From an uncultured Eubacteriales bacterium (lineage in GTDB: Bacteria > Bacillota > Clostridia > Christensenellales > Aristaeellaceae): a stretch of 64,000 nucleotides of DNA. The stretch is taken from the NCBI GenBank assembly GCA_902793325.1, contig CADBCY010000017.1, forward strand, positions 1 through 64,000, given 5' to 3'. Shown here piece by piece: positions 41,836-50,867 of the stretch. The position numbers and the translations under genes were made by a program. Numbering within the stretch: position 1 is the first letter of the stretch; every line of letters begins with the position of its first letter. A model generated the notes under the pieces. It searched no databases. It saw only the letters and a program-made list of their open reading frames with translations, and had not been told where the DNA came from.

Positions 41836-44184
41836 ATGAAGGCGATCATCATGGCAGGCGGCGAGGGCACGCGCCTGCGGCCGCTGACCTGCGATTGCCC
41901 CAAACCCATGCTGCGGCTGATGAACCGGCCCGTGCTGTCCTACGCGCTGGCGCTGCTCCGCGCCCACGGCGTGACGGAGTGCGCCGTCACGCTGGGCTAC
42001 CTGCCCGACGCCGTGCGGGACGCCTTCGGCGCGGGGGACGCGCTGGGCCTGAACCTGCGCTACTTCGTCGAGCAATCGCCGCTGGGCACCGCGGGCGGCG
42101 TGAAGCAGGCGGAGGACTTCCTGGACGAGACCTTCGCGGTGCTCTCCGGGGACGGCCTCACGGACCTGGATCTCACCGCCGCGCTGGCCTTTCACCGGGC
42201 GAGGCGCGCCCTGGCCACGCTGGTGCTGAAGCGCGTGGACAACCCGCTGGAATACGGCGTGGTGTCCGTCGGCGCGGACGGCCGCGTGCGCCGCTTCCAG
42301 GAGAAGCCCGACTGGAGCGACGTGACCGCCGATACGGTGAACACCGGCATCTATATCCTGGAACCGGAGGTCCTCGGCCACATCCCCGAGGGCCGCGCCT
42401 GCGACTTCGGGCGGGAGCTGTTCCCCGCGCTGGTGCGGGCCGGGCTGCCGGTGTACGGCTACGTCATGGAGGGGTACTGGTGCGACGTGGGCGACGTGCG
42501 TGCCTACCTCGCCGCCCATCGCGACGCCATGGACGGCCGCGTGCGGCTGGAGGGACTGTCGCTGAAGGGCGGGCGCGTGTTGCAGATGCCCGGCGCCAGC
42601 GTGGACCGCGCCGCGGTGCTGGAGGGGCCCTGCCTCATCGGCCCCGGCGCGCGCGTGGAGGAAGGCGCGCACGTGGGGCCGTACAGCGTGCTCGGCGCGG
42701 GCTGCGTGGTGGGCCGGCGCGCCAGCGTGAAGCGGGCGGTGCTGTGGGACGGCGCAGCGCTGGCGGAGGGCGCGCAGGCGCGGGACTGCGTGCTGGGCGT
42801 CCGCGCGCGGCTGGGCGAGGGCGCGCAGGTCTACGACGGCTGCGCCCTGGGCACCGGCGCGAGCCTCGGGCCGAGGGCGGTGCTGCTGCCCGGCGTGCGG
42901 CTGTGGCCGGGCCGCAGCGCCGGGCCGGGCGAGCGCCTGGACGCCAACCGCGTGTGGGGCGAGCCCGCGCCGGCGGACTTCCGGGCGGGCCGGATGCGCC
43001 TGTCCTCCCCCGAGGGCGCGGCGCGCTTCGCGCAGGCGCTGGTCGCCGCGCTCGGGCCGGGGGAGCTGCTGCTGGGGCGCTGCGAGGGCGGCGCGGCGCA
43101 GGCGCTGTGGTACGCCGCCGCGGCGGGCGCCATGGCCCAGGGCGCGGCGGTGCTGGACGCCGGGCCGTGCACGCTGCCCATGCTGGCCCACGCCTGCCGC
43201 TCGCTGAAGGCGAACGCCGCCGCCTGGGTGGACGGCGAGGGCATCCTACCGTTGAACGGCCTCGGCGCGAAGCTGGAGGCCGGCGACCGGCGGCAGCTTC
43301 TGACGCTGTACGCCCGGCAGGACTTCGCCCTGCCCTTCCGCCGGGAGACCCCGCCGCCGCGGGCGCTGGACGGCCTGGCGCTGGCCTATGTGGCCGACGT
43401 CGCCGCCCGCTTCGACGCGAAGCCCGACGACGCCCCCGCGGTGGCGCTGCACGCCGCGGATCCGCTGCTGCTGGAGCTGGCCGCGCAGGCCTTCGCCCGC
43501 GCCGGGCTGCGCGTGCGCGCCGAGGCCGACGAATCGCGCATGGTCCCGGGCCCGGGCGAGGTCGGCGTATGGCTCACGGAGGGCGGCGCCGGCTTCGCGC
43601 TGGCGGACGAGGCGGGCATGCCGGACGACGCCGGGCGGCAGTTGCTGCTGGCCTGGACGATGCTGGAGGGCGGCGCGGACGCGCTGCTGCTGCCCGCCCA
43701 CGCCACCCGGGCCGTGGAGGCGCTGGCGCAGGCGCGCGGCGCGCGGGTGGCTTACGTGGCCGGGGACGCCGGCCAGTGGCTGAACCGGCTCGCCCGCGAG
43801 CAGCCCGGGCAGTTCGCGCTGCAGACGGACGGCCTGGCGGCGGCGCTCGCGGCGCTGTCCGCGCTGGCGCGCGCGGGGCTCACCCTCGCGGACTGGCGGG
43901 CGATCATGCCCGGCGTGCAGCGCCGCAGCCGCAGCGTGACCGTCCCGCTGGCGCGGACGGGCCGCATCCTGGGCGCGCTGGCGCGGCGCGAGGAGGGCGC
44001 GGAGCTGGGCGGCGGGCTGCGCTTCCGCCGGGGCGACGGCTGGGCCTGGGTCTGCCCGGACGAATCCACGCACGGCTTCCGCATCGTCGCCGAATCCGCC
44101 AACGCCGAGTTCGCGCGCGAGCTGTGCGACTTCTGCGAGCGCGAGGTGCGCAGGCTGGCGGGCGAGCCGGGCGGAACGGCGTGA
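41836..44184 (+). CDS. sugar-1-phosphate nucleotidyltransferase fused to a degenerate phosphomannomutase-like half
   Basis: 782 residues from ATG 41836 (MKAIIMAGGEGTRLRPL, the family start); an ATG at 41821 is also possible. Residues 1-230 are the NTP-transferase with GGEGTRLRP, EQSPLGTAGGVK, SGDGLTDLDL and EKPDW. About 240-370 is a left-handed hexapeptide helix. The remainder follows the phosphohexomutase layout but lacks its catalytic landmarks: the serine loop (TASHNP) reads AWVDGEGILPLNG and the DGDxDR metal loop reads GGAGFALADEAG. The first half should make NDP-mannose or NDP-glucose; the second is probably structural or regulatory. Confidence 0.88.
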   Translation: MKAIIMAGGEGTRLRPLTCDCPKPMLRLMNRPVLSYALALLRAHGVTECAVTLGYLPDAVRDAFGAGDALGLNLRYFVEQSPLGTAGGVKQAEDFLDETFAVLSGDGLTDLDLTAALAFHRARRALATLVLKRVDNPLEYGVVSVGADGRVRRFQEKPDWSDVTADTVNTGIYILEPEVLGHIPEGRACDFGRELFPALVRAGLPVYGYVMEGYWCDVGDVRAYLAAHRDAMDGRVRLEGLSLKGGRVLQMPGASVDRAAVLEGPCLIGPGARVEEGAHVGPYSVLGAGCVVGRRASVKRAVLWDGAALAEGAQARDCVLGVRARLGEGAQVYDGCALGTGASLGPRAVLLPGVRLWPGRSAGPGERLDANRVWGEPAPADFRAGRMRLSSPEGAARFAQALVAALGPGELLLGRCEGGAAQALWYAAAAGAMAQGAAVLDAGPCTLPMLAHACRSLKANAAAWVDGEGILPLNGLGAKLEAGDRRQLLTLYARQDFALPFRRETPPPRALDGLALAYVADVAARFDAKPDDAPAVALHAADPLLLELAAQAFARAGLRVRAEADESRMVPGPGEVGVWLTEGGAGFALADEAGMPDDAGRQLLLAWTMLEGGADALLLPAHATRAVEALAQARGARVAYVAGDAGQWLNRLAREQPGQFALQTDGLAAALAALSALARAGLTLADWRAIMPGVQRRSRSVTVPLARTGRILGALARREEGAELGGGLRFRRGDGWAWVCPDESTHGFRIVAESANAEFARELCDFCEREVRRLAGEPGGTA

Positions 44185-44199
44185 TTCGCATCCGTATTG

Positions 44200-44228
44200 T
44201 TGATTTTTCCCCTATGATATGTTATAAT
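44200..44228 (+). promoter_or_regulatory. promoter of the Big2 protein gene
   Basis: TTGATT (44200-44205), 17-bp spacer, perfect TATAAT (44223-44228). Confidence 0.8.
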
Positions 44229-44260
44229 TTGGTTGAAACCAGATTGGGGAGGGCAATACC

Positions 44261-45127
44261 ATGAATCACAAGCTGTTCTTCAGGGGATTGGCGCTGGCGC
44301 TCGCGCTGCTGCTCGCGCTGCCGGTCCTCGCGCTGGCCGAGGACATCGCGACGGAATCCCTCGAAGCGCCCGACATCGAGGCGTCCTTCGTCGACGCGAC
44401 GCCCGCCGAGATCAACGAGATCCTGGGGTACGCGAATGAAACGGATCCGTCCACCGAGCTCACCGACCCCACCGAAACCACTTCGACCGAACCGATTTCG
44501 ATCTCCATCAACGACCGCAAGCCCGTGCTGCACCTGGGCTATTCCATTGAGCTGGAGACCACGCTGGACCCCACCAACGCCAGCACCACGCTGAAGTGGA
44601 AGTCGTCCAAGAAGAAGGTCGCGAAGGTGGACGCCGCCACCGGCAAGATCACCGCGCGCAAGACGGGCAAGACGAAGATCACCGTCACCACCGCCAACGG
44701 CAAGAAGGACACGGTCACGCTGACCGTCAAGAAGAACAAGCTCAGCGGCATCAACAAGAAGCTCACCAAGAAGTCCCTGCGCCAGGCCGGGAAGAACTGC
44801 CTGATCCGGCTCAAGTCCATGGAGATCAAGCCCAACGGCAAGATGGTGTGCGAGTTCTACTTCATCTCCAGCCTGCGGCGCGTGGTCCGGCTGACGAACC
44901 TGAACATCAGCATCGGCGTTTCGACCTCCAGCGGGACGTACCGGATCGCCCACCACACGTTCTCCAAGGTGAAGATCAACTCGAGCCGGAACCGCTGCAA
45001 GACCATCAAGCTCACCTTCCCCGCAAAGGACGTCGAGAAGCTCCTGGGCGTCAACTTCCCCGTCTACGCGCTGAGCGCCGGCAACGTGGTCGAAAGCGCG
45101 ACCGCCAAGGTGTGGTACCTGAAGTGA
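44261..45127 (+). CDS. secreted protein with a Big2-type Ig-like domain
   Basis: 288 residues. A signal peptide (1-26, ALA-ED) and an acidic Thr/Glu-rich spacer (30-80) precede a bacterial Ig-like domain group 2 (about 83-160: LHLGYSIELETTLDPTNAS, then LKWKSSKKKVAKVD, TGKITARKTGKTKITVTT). The last 125 residues are Lys-rich and beta-structured with no match I recognise. Likely a surface or matrix protein; no anchor motif is seen. Confidence 0.82.
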   Translation: MNHKLFFRGLALALALLLALPVLALAEDIATESLEAPDIEASFVDATPAEINEILGYANETDPSTELTDPTETTSTEPISISINDRKPVLHLGYSIELETTLDPTNASTTLKWKSSKKKVAKVDAATGKITARKTGKTKITVTTANGKKDTVTLTVKKNKLSGINKKLTKKSLRQAGKNCLIRLKSMEIKPNGKMVCEFYFISSLRRVVRLTNLNISIGVSTSSGTYRIAHHTFSKVKINSSRNRCKTIKLTFPAKDVEKLLGVNFPVYALSAGNVVESATAKVWYLK

Positions 45128-45173
45128 CCGCAGGACGGGTGCGAAAACCCATCGTCATCAAACGATTAAACGA

Positions 45174-45216
45174 GCCGGGGAGCATTGCGCTCCCCGGCCC
45201 GTATTCTATCCTTTTC
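45174..45216 (+). terminator. terminator after the Big2 protein gene
   Basis: A perfect 10-bp GC stem (45174-45183 and 45189-45198) followed by a loose T-rich tract ending TCCTTTT. It also faces the convergent HExxH gene. Confidence 0.65.
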
Positions 45217-45239
45217 GCGTTTTTCCGCGCACCATACGC

Positions 45240-46217
45240 CTACGCGGCCGCTTCCCAGGCCCCGGCCCGCAGCAGCGCGTCGATGTCCCGGATGAGCGCC
45301 GGCGTCTGGTATTCCATGCCGTCCGGCCCGTACAGGACGGTAAAGCAGAAGTCATCCGCCAGCGTCTCCTCGGGGTCGATCACGTAGTCGGTGTTCTCGC
45401 CAAAGACCTCCCAGAAGTTGGCCGCGTCCTCGTCGGTGTACAGCACAGAGAGGTCGTCGATGGGCACGAGGCCGGTCTGCACGAGCTCGAAGAAGCTGTC
45501 CCCGGGCCGCTCAAAGGGCCTGACGGTCGTGAATACCACGACGCACTCGCGCATGACCCCGTCGATCTCGAACGCGGCGTGGGCGTCGTGGTGTTCCACG
45601 TCGGGATTGGAGATGATCCTGTCCGCGACGGACTCCGGCAACACATAGTCCTCCGCCTCGACGGTGAAGCCCAGCAGGCCGTACATCTTCCGGCGGAAAT
45701 CCGGATGCGAGCGGGTCAGGCAGTGGAACAGCTCGTGAACGACGACCTCACGGAATAAGTCCTCGCTGCCCTCCTCCCCCGACAGGGCGTAATCCATAAA
45801 CTCCTCGCCGAGGTAGATCTGCGTGCCGTGGGTATAGCCGACCACATCGCACTCCTCGCGCGCCGTCGTCTTGGCGAACACGATGTCGTCCACGGCGGGC
45901 AGCGCGTAGCCGCGCTCGGCGCAAATCTGCTCCACCTCCGAAAGGACGCCGTCCAGCAGGGCCTTTTCATCGTCGCTGAACTCCAGCGCCTGCGCCGCGG
46001 CGAAGCTTTCCATCTCCTCCAGGGTCGCGTCCGCCTTCTGCAGGCGGAAGCTCAAATCGCTTTGGTTCAATCCCTCATAGTAGTCGCGGTTGGACAGCAG
46101 CAGCGCCGCCGCCTCGCCAGGATCCGCATAGCGGTGGCGGAACGTCGCGCCTTCGGCCACGGCCGAAGCCAGCGCGAGCAGCGCGATCGCCAGCGCCAGG
46201 ATCCGCTTTCCCATCAT
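45240..46217 (-). CDS. secreted HExxH zinc-metallopeptidase-like protein
   Basis: 325 residues from ATG 46217 (GAGCGAGG upstream), 14 bp after the diguanylate cyclase stop. A signal peptide (about 1-22) is followed by a helical region and VVVHELFHCLTRSHP, a zincin motif in which HELFH supplies two zinc ligands and the catalytic Glu. The rest is acidic and Phe-rich. No named peptidase family is recognised. Co-transcription with a diguanylate cyclase suggests a surface-remodelling role, which is inference. Confidence 0.78.
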   Translation of the reverse strand: MMGKRILALAIALLALASAVAEGATFRHRYADPGEAAALLLSNRDYYEGLNQSDLSFRLQKADATLEEMESFAAAQALEFSDDEKALLDGVLSEVEQICAERGYALPAVDDIVFAKTTAREECDVVGYTHGTQIYLGEEFMDYALSGEEGSEDLFREVVVHELFHCLTRSHPDFRRKMYGLLGFTVEAEDYVLPESVADRIISNPDVEHHDAHAAFEIDGVMRECVVVFTTVRPFERPGDSFFELVQTGLVPIDDLSVLYTDEDAANFWEVFGENTDYVIDPEETLADDFCFTVLYGPDGMEYQTPALIRDIDALLRAGAWEAAA

Positions 46218-46231
46218 CGTCCTCGCTCCCT

Positions 46232-47602
46232 TCATGTGTCCCGGTCCCCGGATACGTCCCTGTGCTTCTCCTGCTTCTGCGCGTACATCTTCTTGTCCGC
46301 CTCGTCCAGCAGCTTCCTGAAGGTCGTCTGCCCGATCTCCTCCGCGTAGGCATAGCCCAGCGAGACGCTGATGTTCTGCGACTTCTCCGTCTCCTCGAAC
46401 CGCGCCACCATCTGGTCGATGGCCTCGGGCGTGCAGTCCTTCACGATCGCCGCGAACTCGTCGCCGCCGAAGCGGAAGCAGTTCTCGCCGAAGCAGGAGG
46501 AGATGCACTCGGCCGCCGTGCGGATCAACTGGTCGCCCGCCAGGTGGCCCTTGGTGTCGTTCGTCTTTTTCAGGTAATTGACGTCAAACAGCAGCACCGC
46601 CATGGAGTAGCCGCTGTCCCCGGACTCCAGCATGTACTGCTCGAAGCGGTAGCGGTTGGGCAGGTTGGTCAGCGCGTCCGTCTCCGCGGCGGAGCGCAGT
46701 ATGGTGTCCAGCGCGTCCCGGCGCATCAGCACGTCGTTGTAGGCCGCGGCGAGCAGCCGGATCTCCCGGAAGCCCTTCTTCTCGTCCAGGGCGACGTTCT
46801 CGGGAATCTGCCGGACGAAGTGCCCCAGCGGGAACAGCATCTTCCGGTAGAGCGCCATGAAGGTGCCGATCAGTATGACGATGATGGACAGCGTGACGAC
46901 CCACAGGATGGTCCTCAGGATCATGATGCGCTTCGCCGTCTCGGCGGCTATGCGCGCGGATGCGCTCTGCAGCATCTCCGCGCAGGCGTTGACCTGCTCG
47001 GATACCGTCTGCTTGTTCAGCGCGTACACGGAGCTCAGCAGCAGCGCTCTCGCCGCCGACTCGCGCTGCGCGTCGGTCATGGCCAGCTCTTCCTCCGTCA
47101 GCGCCACCAAGGGGATCTGCGTGAGCGGCTGGATCTCCGGCAGCGGGTACACCGAGCGCATCAGGCTGATGGCGTGGATCTGCGTCTCCAGCAGGAAGTC
47201 GGCGCTCTTCGCCGCCTCCTCGACGCACGCCAGCTCCTCGGGGGTCACGTCGAAGCTCCGGAAGCGCTCCAGCACCTGCTGTCCGCGCCGATCCCGCGCC
47301 AGCTCCCCCGCGTACGCCTTCATGGGGAACACGTTGATCTCCCCCGTCTCCGTCGTCGGCATCATCACGAAGTTGTTCGACGAATCCGCCAGCAGGCTCG
47401 ACCCCGCCAGCAGCGAGGTGACCTCCTGGGTATAGGCGCCCGAGTTTCGCATGATGGTGGACATCTTGCCGCTCGAGGAATTGACCATCAGGATCACGAC
47501 GATAATCATGATGTGCAGCACGGAGAGCGTCATGACGATGGGCATGACGAGGGCGTTTGCCGATATGCCCGTCGCGCGGTTTGCTGCGTTGTTTTTCTTC
47601 AT
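46232..47602 (-). CDS. membrane diguanylate cyclase (GGDEF)
   Basis: 456 residues from ATG 47602; earlier starts overlap the promoter. A transmembrane helix (about 16-40), an extracellular helical sensor (about 45-245) and a second helix (about 250-275) give a four-helix-bundle/MCP-like topology. The C-terminal GGDEF domain has FDVNYLKKTND, GHLAGD and the intact signature RFGGDEF (GGDEF 379-383), so it should make c-di-GMP. The RxxD inhibitory site upstream of GGDEF is missing, so product inhibition is not expected. The external signal is unknown. An HExxH protein gene follows. Confidence 0.92.
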   Translation of the reverse strand: MKKNNAANRATGISANALVMPIVMTLSVLHIMIIVVILMVNSSSGKMSTIMRNSGAYTQEVTSLLAGSSLLADSSNNFVMMPTTETGEINVFPMKAYAGELARDRRGQQVLERFRSFDVTPEELACVEEAAKSADFLLETQIHAISLMRSVYPLPEIQPLTQIPLVALTEEELAMTDAQRESAARALLLSSVYALNKQTVSEQVNACAEMLQSASARIAAETAKRIMILRTILWVVTLSIIVILIGTFMALYRKMLFPLGHFVRQIPENVALDEKKGFREIRLLAAAYNDVLMRRDALDTILRSAAETDALTNLPNRYRFEQYMLESGDSGYSMAVLLFDVNYLKKTNDTKGHLAGDQLIRTAAECISSCFGENCFRFGGDEFAAIVKDCTPEAIDQMVARFEETEKSQNISVSLGYAYAEEIGQTTFRKLLDEADKKMYAQKQEKHRDVSGDRDT

Positions 47603-47687
47603 TGGCCTCGCCGCCTTTGTGCTTGCTTCGTGGAAAACCGGAATATGGAAGCGGGCCGGCGCCCGCGCAGATACACCCATTGTGTTT

Positions 47688-47716
47688 ATTATATCAATAA
47701 TACCGCCGCTTGTCCA
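47688..47716 (-). promoter_or_regulatory. promoter of the diguanylate cyclase gene
   Basis: Minus strand TGGACA (47716-47711), 17-bp spacer, perfect TATAAT (47693-47688). Transcription would start near 47681, so translation must begin downstream, at 47602. Confidence 0.78.
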
Positions 47717-47746
47717 GTGCGCGCGGAACAAAAACCGACCGGCGCG

Positions 47747-47777
47747 AAACAAAACCGACCGGCATTTGCCGGTCGGT
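47747..47777 (-). terminator. terminator after the M14 peptidase gene
   Basis: A 10-bp stem ACCGACCGGC/GCCGGTCGGT (47754-47777) followed on the minus strand by TTTTGTTT. It separates the Dpp/M14 unit from the diguanylate cyclase. Confidence 0.82.
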
Positions 47778-47812
47778 CAGAGCGCCGATAAAGATCAGTC
47801 GGTATGTTTGTG

Positions 47813-49222
47813 TCAGGCTTTTGCGACCTCGGGGTGATCCCGCAGGTACTCGGCCACCTTCAGGCCGCACTCCAGCTGGATGCGGACCAGCTTGCGGATG
47901 GGGATGACCTCGTAGTCCAGCTCGTCCTCGAGCTGCGCCGCCTGCTCCGCGTGCAGCTTGCGCGCCGCCTCCAGGCCCGCGGTCAGCTTCTCCCGCTTTT
48001 CCGCCGCTCGGGGATCGCCCTGCTCCGCCGCCGCCAGCTCCCATTCGTTGGCGCGGGCGGCCATGCCGATGGTCAGCAGGCCGTAGAAGCGGCTGACGGA
48101 CAGGTTGTCGAACTTCTCCGCGCCGGTGGCGGGCTCGGCGTAGTCGGGGTTTTCCGCGATCATCTTCAGCGTAGCCTCGTCGCTCTCCTCCTTCAGGAAG
48201 GCGTCGATGGCCAGCAGGAAGGGGTTGTCCCCGCGCATGACGTCCCGCGACAGCGCCAGGATGTCCTTCAGCCGCGCGTGCATGGCGCGCTCGTTCTCGA
48301 TCCGCTGCCGCACGGCATCCCTGCGCAAGATGTCGGAGGGCGTCAGATCGTCGATGCGCCGGTCGTAGAAGTAGGGCATTTCGGTGAGGAAGGTGATGGT
48401 GCGGCAGAGGTTCCAGGCGTACTCGTCCGAGCAGGTGCCGCTCTCGATGACCTTCGCGATGTCCTGCACGCCGAACTTCTCCAGGTAGTCGTACTCCTCG
48501 GAGATGCCGCCGCCCTCGAACACCGCCGGGTAGTAGACCTTCATGGCGGGGCTCTCCGGCTCGCCGAAGTGGATGGGAATGCCCTGCCTGCGCGGCGCCT
48601 CGTACAGCGACTCGTAGAGGCCCTTGTCGATGTCGCGCGTGAAGTACCAGTACACGCCGCCGAAGCCCGCGTTGTGCAGGCTGTAGATGAAGCTGGGCCG
48701 GACGCGGTCGATGAGCTTCATCATGGCCTCGGCCTCGGGCATGACGTCGTGGAAGTGCAGCTCCTTGTAGTCGATGGGGAACGTCCAGTCCACCTGCTGC
48801 CGGGGCACGGGGCGGAAGAAGTTGCGGCTGTAGTTCGTGATGGTATAGGGGCCCTTGATCCAGCCCTCGTTCAGCAGGTAGCCGTCGTAGTCCCACGCCT
48901 TGACGATGTACCAGTTGTACCCCAGCTTTTCGCGCAGCGCCGCGCTGCGGGCGAGGTTCTCGGTCAGGTACTCCAGCATCATCGTACCGATGGGCTCGTT
49001 GGGGTGCGGCAGGCCGAACATCAGGCCGTTGCGCGGCTGGTCCCCGCCGATCTTCAGGCACAACAGGTCGTGCCCGTCGCGGCTCTTGCCGATGGAGAAC
49101 ACCTCGACCACGTCGGGGTACTTCTCGGCCAGCGCGCGCGAGGAGGCGTCCATTTCCGCGGCGGTGAGGAATTCCCGATAGTCGGGCACGTTCGCCAGGA
49201 GCTGTTCGTAGATGGCATCCAT
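47813..49222 (-). CDS. M14-family zinc carboxypeptidase
   Basis: 469 residues with GAGGTG before the ATG. Zinc ligands H73 and E76 lie in LPHPNEPIG and the third in YSLHNAGFGG (H183). There is no signal peptide, so it acts in the cytoplasm. Residues about 330-469 are a helical extension. It is the last gene after a Dpp-type peptide importer (70 bp from the binding-protein gene, with an intervening hairpin), so it probably trims C-terminal residues from imported peptides. Exact specificity is unknown. Confidence 0.87.
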   Translation of the reverse strand: MDAIYEQLLANVPDYREFLTAAEMDASSRALAEKYPDVVEVFSIGKSRDGHDLLCLKIGGDQPRNGLMFGLPHPNEPIGTMMLEYLTENLARSAALREKLGYNWYIVKAWDYDGYLLNEGWIKGPYTITNYSRNFFRPVPRQQVDWTFPIDYKELHFHDVMPEAEAMMKLIDRVRPSFIYSLHNAGFGGVYWYFTRDIDKGLYESLYEAPRRQGIPIHFGEPESPAMKVYYPAVFEGGGISEEYDYLEKFGVQDIAKVIESGTCSDEYAWNLCRTITFLTEMPYFYDRRIDDLTPSDILRRDAVRQRIENERAMHARLKDILALSRDVMRGDNPFLLAIDAFLKEESDEATLKMIAENPDYAEPATGAEKFDNLSVSRFYGLLTIGMAARANEWELAAAEQGDPRAAEKREKLTAGLEAARKLHAEQAAQLEDELDYEVIPIRKLVRIQLECGLKVAEYLRDHPEVAKA

Positions 49223-49252
49223 GCAGTTTCACCTCGTACTCTTTGGGAATAG

Positions 49253-49283
49253 AAAAAGGCCGGGCAGCGCAAAGCCGCCCGGC
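49253..49283 (-). terminator. attenuating terminator between the binding-protein and M14 genes
   Basis: Minus strand GCCGGGC (49283-49277) pairs with GCCCGGC (49265-49259), then CTTTTTC. It would lower M14 expression relative to the importer. Confidence 0.68.
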
Positions 49284-49291
49284 GCTGGGCG

Positions 49292-50845
49292 TTATTTCAT
49301 GTCGTTGAAGTACACGAAGCCGTTGCCGAGGAACAGCGGGCCCGTCAGATCGTCGTCCCGAACCGTGGTGGTCGTGGTGGTGTACACGGGGATGATGAGC
49401 TGCGTCTCGTTGCAGATCTCCTCCAGGTCGTAAATCATCTCGGTGCGCTTGGCGGAATCCTGCTCGGTGGCCATGGCGTCCACCGCCGCCATGAAGGCTT
49501 CCTCGCCGCCGACGAAATCGAACGACGGGAAGTAGTTCAGCACCCACTGCATCAGCATGACGGGATCGGCGGTGCCGAAGCGACTGAAGCCCGCCTGGAA
49601 CTCGCCGTTGGCCATGACCTCGTAGTGGTAGTTGTCGTCCTGGATGTTCAGGTTCAGCATGATGCCCGCCTCGAAGAGCTGCAGCTGCAGGCCCTGGGCG
49701 ATGGTCTGGTCGGGCTCGACGCCGCCGAGCACGAAGTCGACGTTCAGGGTCTGGCCGTCCTTCTCGCGGACGCCGTCGCCGTCGGTGTCCACCCAGCCGG
49801 CCTCATCCAGCAGGGCCTTGGCCTTCTCCAGGTCGAAGGGGAAGGTCTCGCGGTAGTGGGCCTCGTAATCGGCGTTGTGGTTGCGCACCTTCTCCGTGAC
49901 ATAGCAGTAGGCGGGCGCGACGGTATCGTTCACCAGCGAGGCCAGCTCCTCGCGGTTGATCGCATGGGCGAACGCCAGGCGCACCGCGGGGTCGCTCATC
50001 ACGGGATCGGTGAGGTTGAATTCGATGTAGTTGACGCTGGGGATGGCCTGGCGGTTCTCCACCACGGCGTTCTCACGGGCGACCTGGTCGGCGCAGGCCC
50101 TGGATACGGCCATGGCGTAGTTCACGTTGCCGGCGTTGATCTCCTGGGCCAGCGTGAAGTCCTCGGAGATGAAGCGGATCGTGATTTCCTCAATATAGGC
50201 CGGGCCCTTGTTTTCCACGTAGGGGTTGTAGGTGACGTAGCCGGGGTTGCGCTTGAGCACCGCGTGGCTGCCCGGGACGTATTCCTCGCAGCTGTAGGCG
50301 CCGTAGGGATGGCAGTCCCACAGCAGCTCGTCGTCGCTCTTGGCCTCCAGCTCGTCCTTGTCCATGATCGTGGTGAAGCTGTTGGCGAGCGCGGCGTACA
50401 GGTCGGCGGAATAGTGGTCCACGTGCAGGATCACGTCGCGGCCGTCGGCCTCCATGGAGGTGATGGTGGAATACTGGCTCGCGAAGGGGCTGACCTTCTG
50501 GATGCGCTCCAGGGACGCGATGACGTCCTCGGGCTCAAGCTGCTCGCCGGAGGCGAAGTACATGCCCTCGGGAAAGGTGAGGGTGATGGTGTGGCCCTCG
50601 TCGGACACCTTGACCTCGCTGGCGATCAGCGGGCCCATCTCGCCGTTGCCGTCCAGGGAGACGGGCGCGTCGCCGATCAGGGTCTGCATGAACGACGAAC
50701 CGTCCAGCTGGGTCACATCCAGGCCCCACCATTCGCTCATTTCCGTCATCACGATGGAATCGCGGACGACCTCGTCGGCCAGCGCGACCTGTCCCACGGA
50801 CAGGATCAGCAGGGCGGTCAGCAGCAGGGAAAGCATTCTCTTCAT
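49292..50845 (-). CDS. peptide ABC transporter substrate-binding protein (SBP family 5)
   Basis: 517 residues. A signal peptide (1-23, ALA-DE) is followed by the family 5 fold: FPEGMYFASGEQLEPEDV, SLERI, GAYSCEEYVPG, VNYIEFNLTDP, AINREEL and LDEAGWVDTDGDGVREKDGQ. It binds oligopeptides outside the cell for the DppBCDF components encoded upstream. The lipobox cysteine expected of a Gram-positive binding protein is absent. It is the fifth gene of the importer operon. Confidence 0.93.
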   Translation of the reverse strand: MKRMLSLLLTALLILSVGQVALADEVVRDSIVMTEMSEWWGLDVTQLDGSSFMQTLIGDAPVSLDGNGEMGPLIASEVKVSDEGHTITLTFPEGMYFASGEQLEPEDVIASLERIQKVSPFASQYSTITSMEADGRDVILHVDHYSADLYAALANSFTTIMDKDELEAKSDDELLWDCHPYGAYSCEEYVPGSHAVLKRNPGYVTYNPYVENKGPAYIEEITIRFISEDFTLAQEINAGNVNYAMAVSRACADQVARENAVVENRQAIPSVNYIEFNLTDPVMSDPAVRLAFAHAINREELASLVNDTVAPAYCYVTEKVRNHNADYEAHYRETFPFDLEKAKALLDEAGWVDTDGDGVREKDGQTLNVDFVLGGVEPDQTIAQGLQLQLFEAGIMLNLNIQDDNYHYEVMANGEFQAGFSRFGTADPVMLMQWVLNYFPSFDFVGGEEAFMAAVDAMATEQDSAKRTEMIYDLEEICNETQLIIPVYTTTTTTVRDDDLTGPLFLGNGFVYFNDMK

Positions 50846-50867
50846 GGTCGTTCCTCCTCAGAAATCT

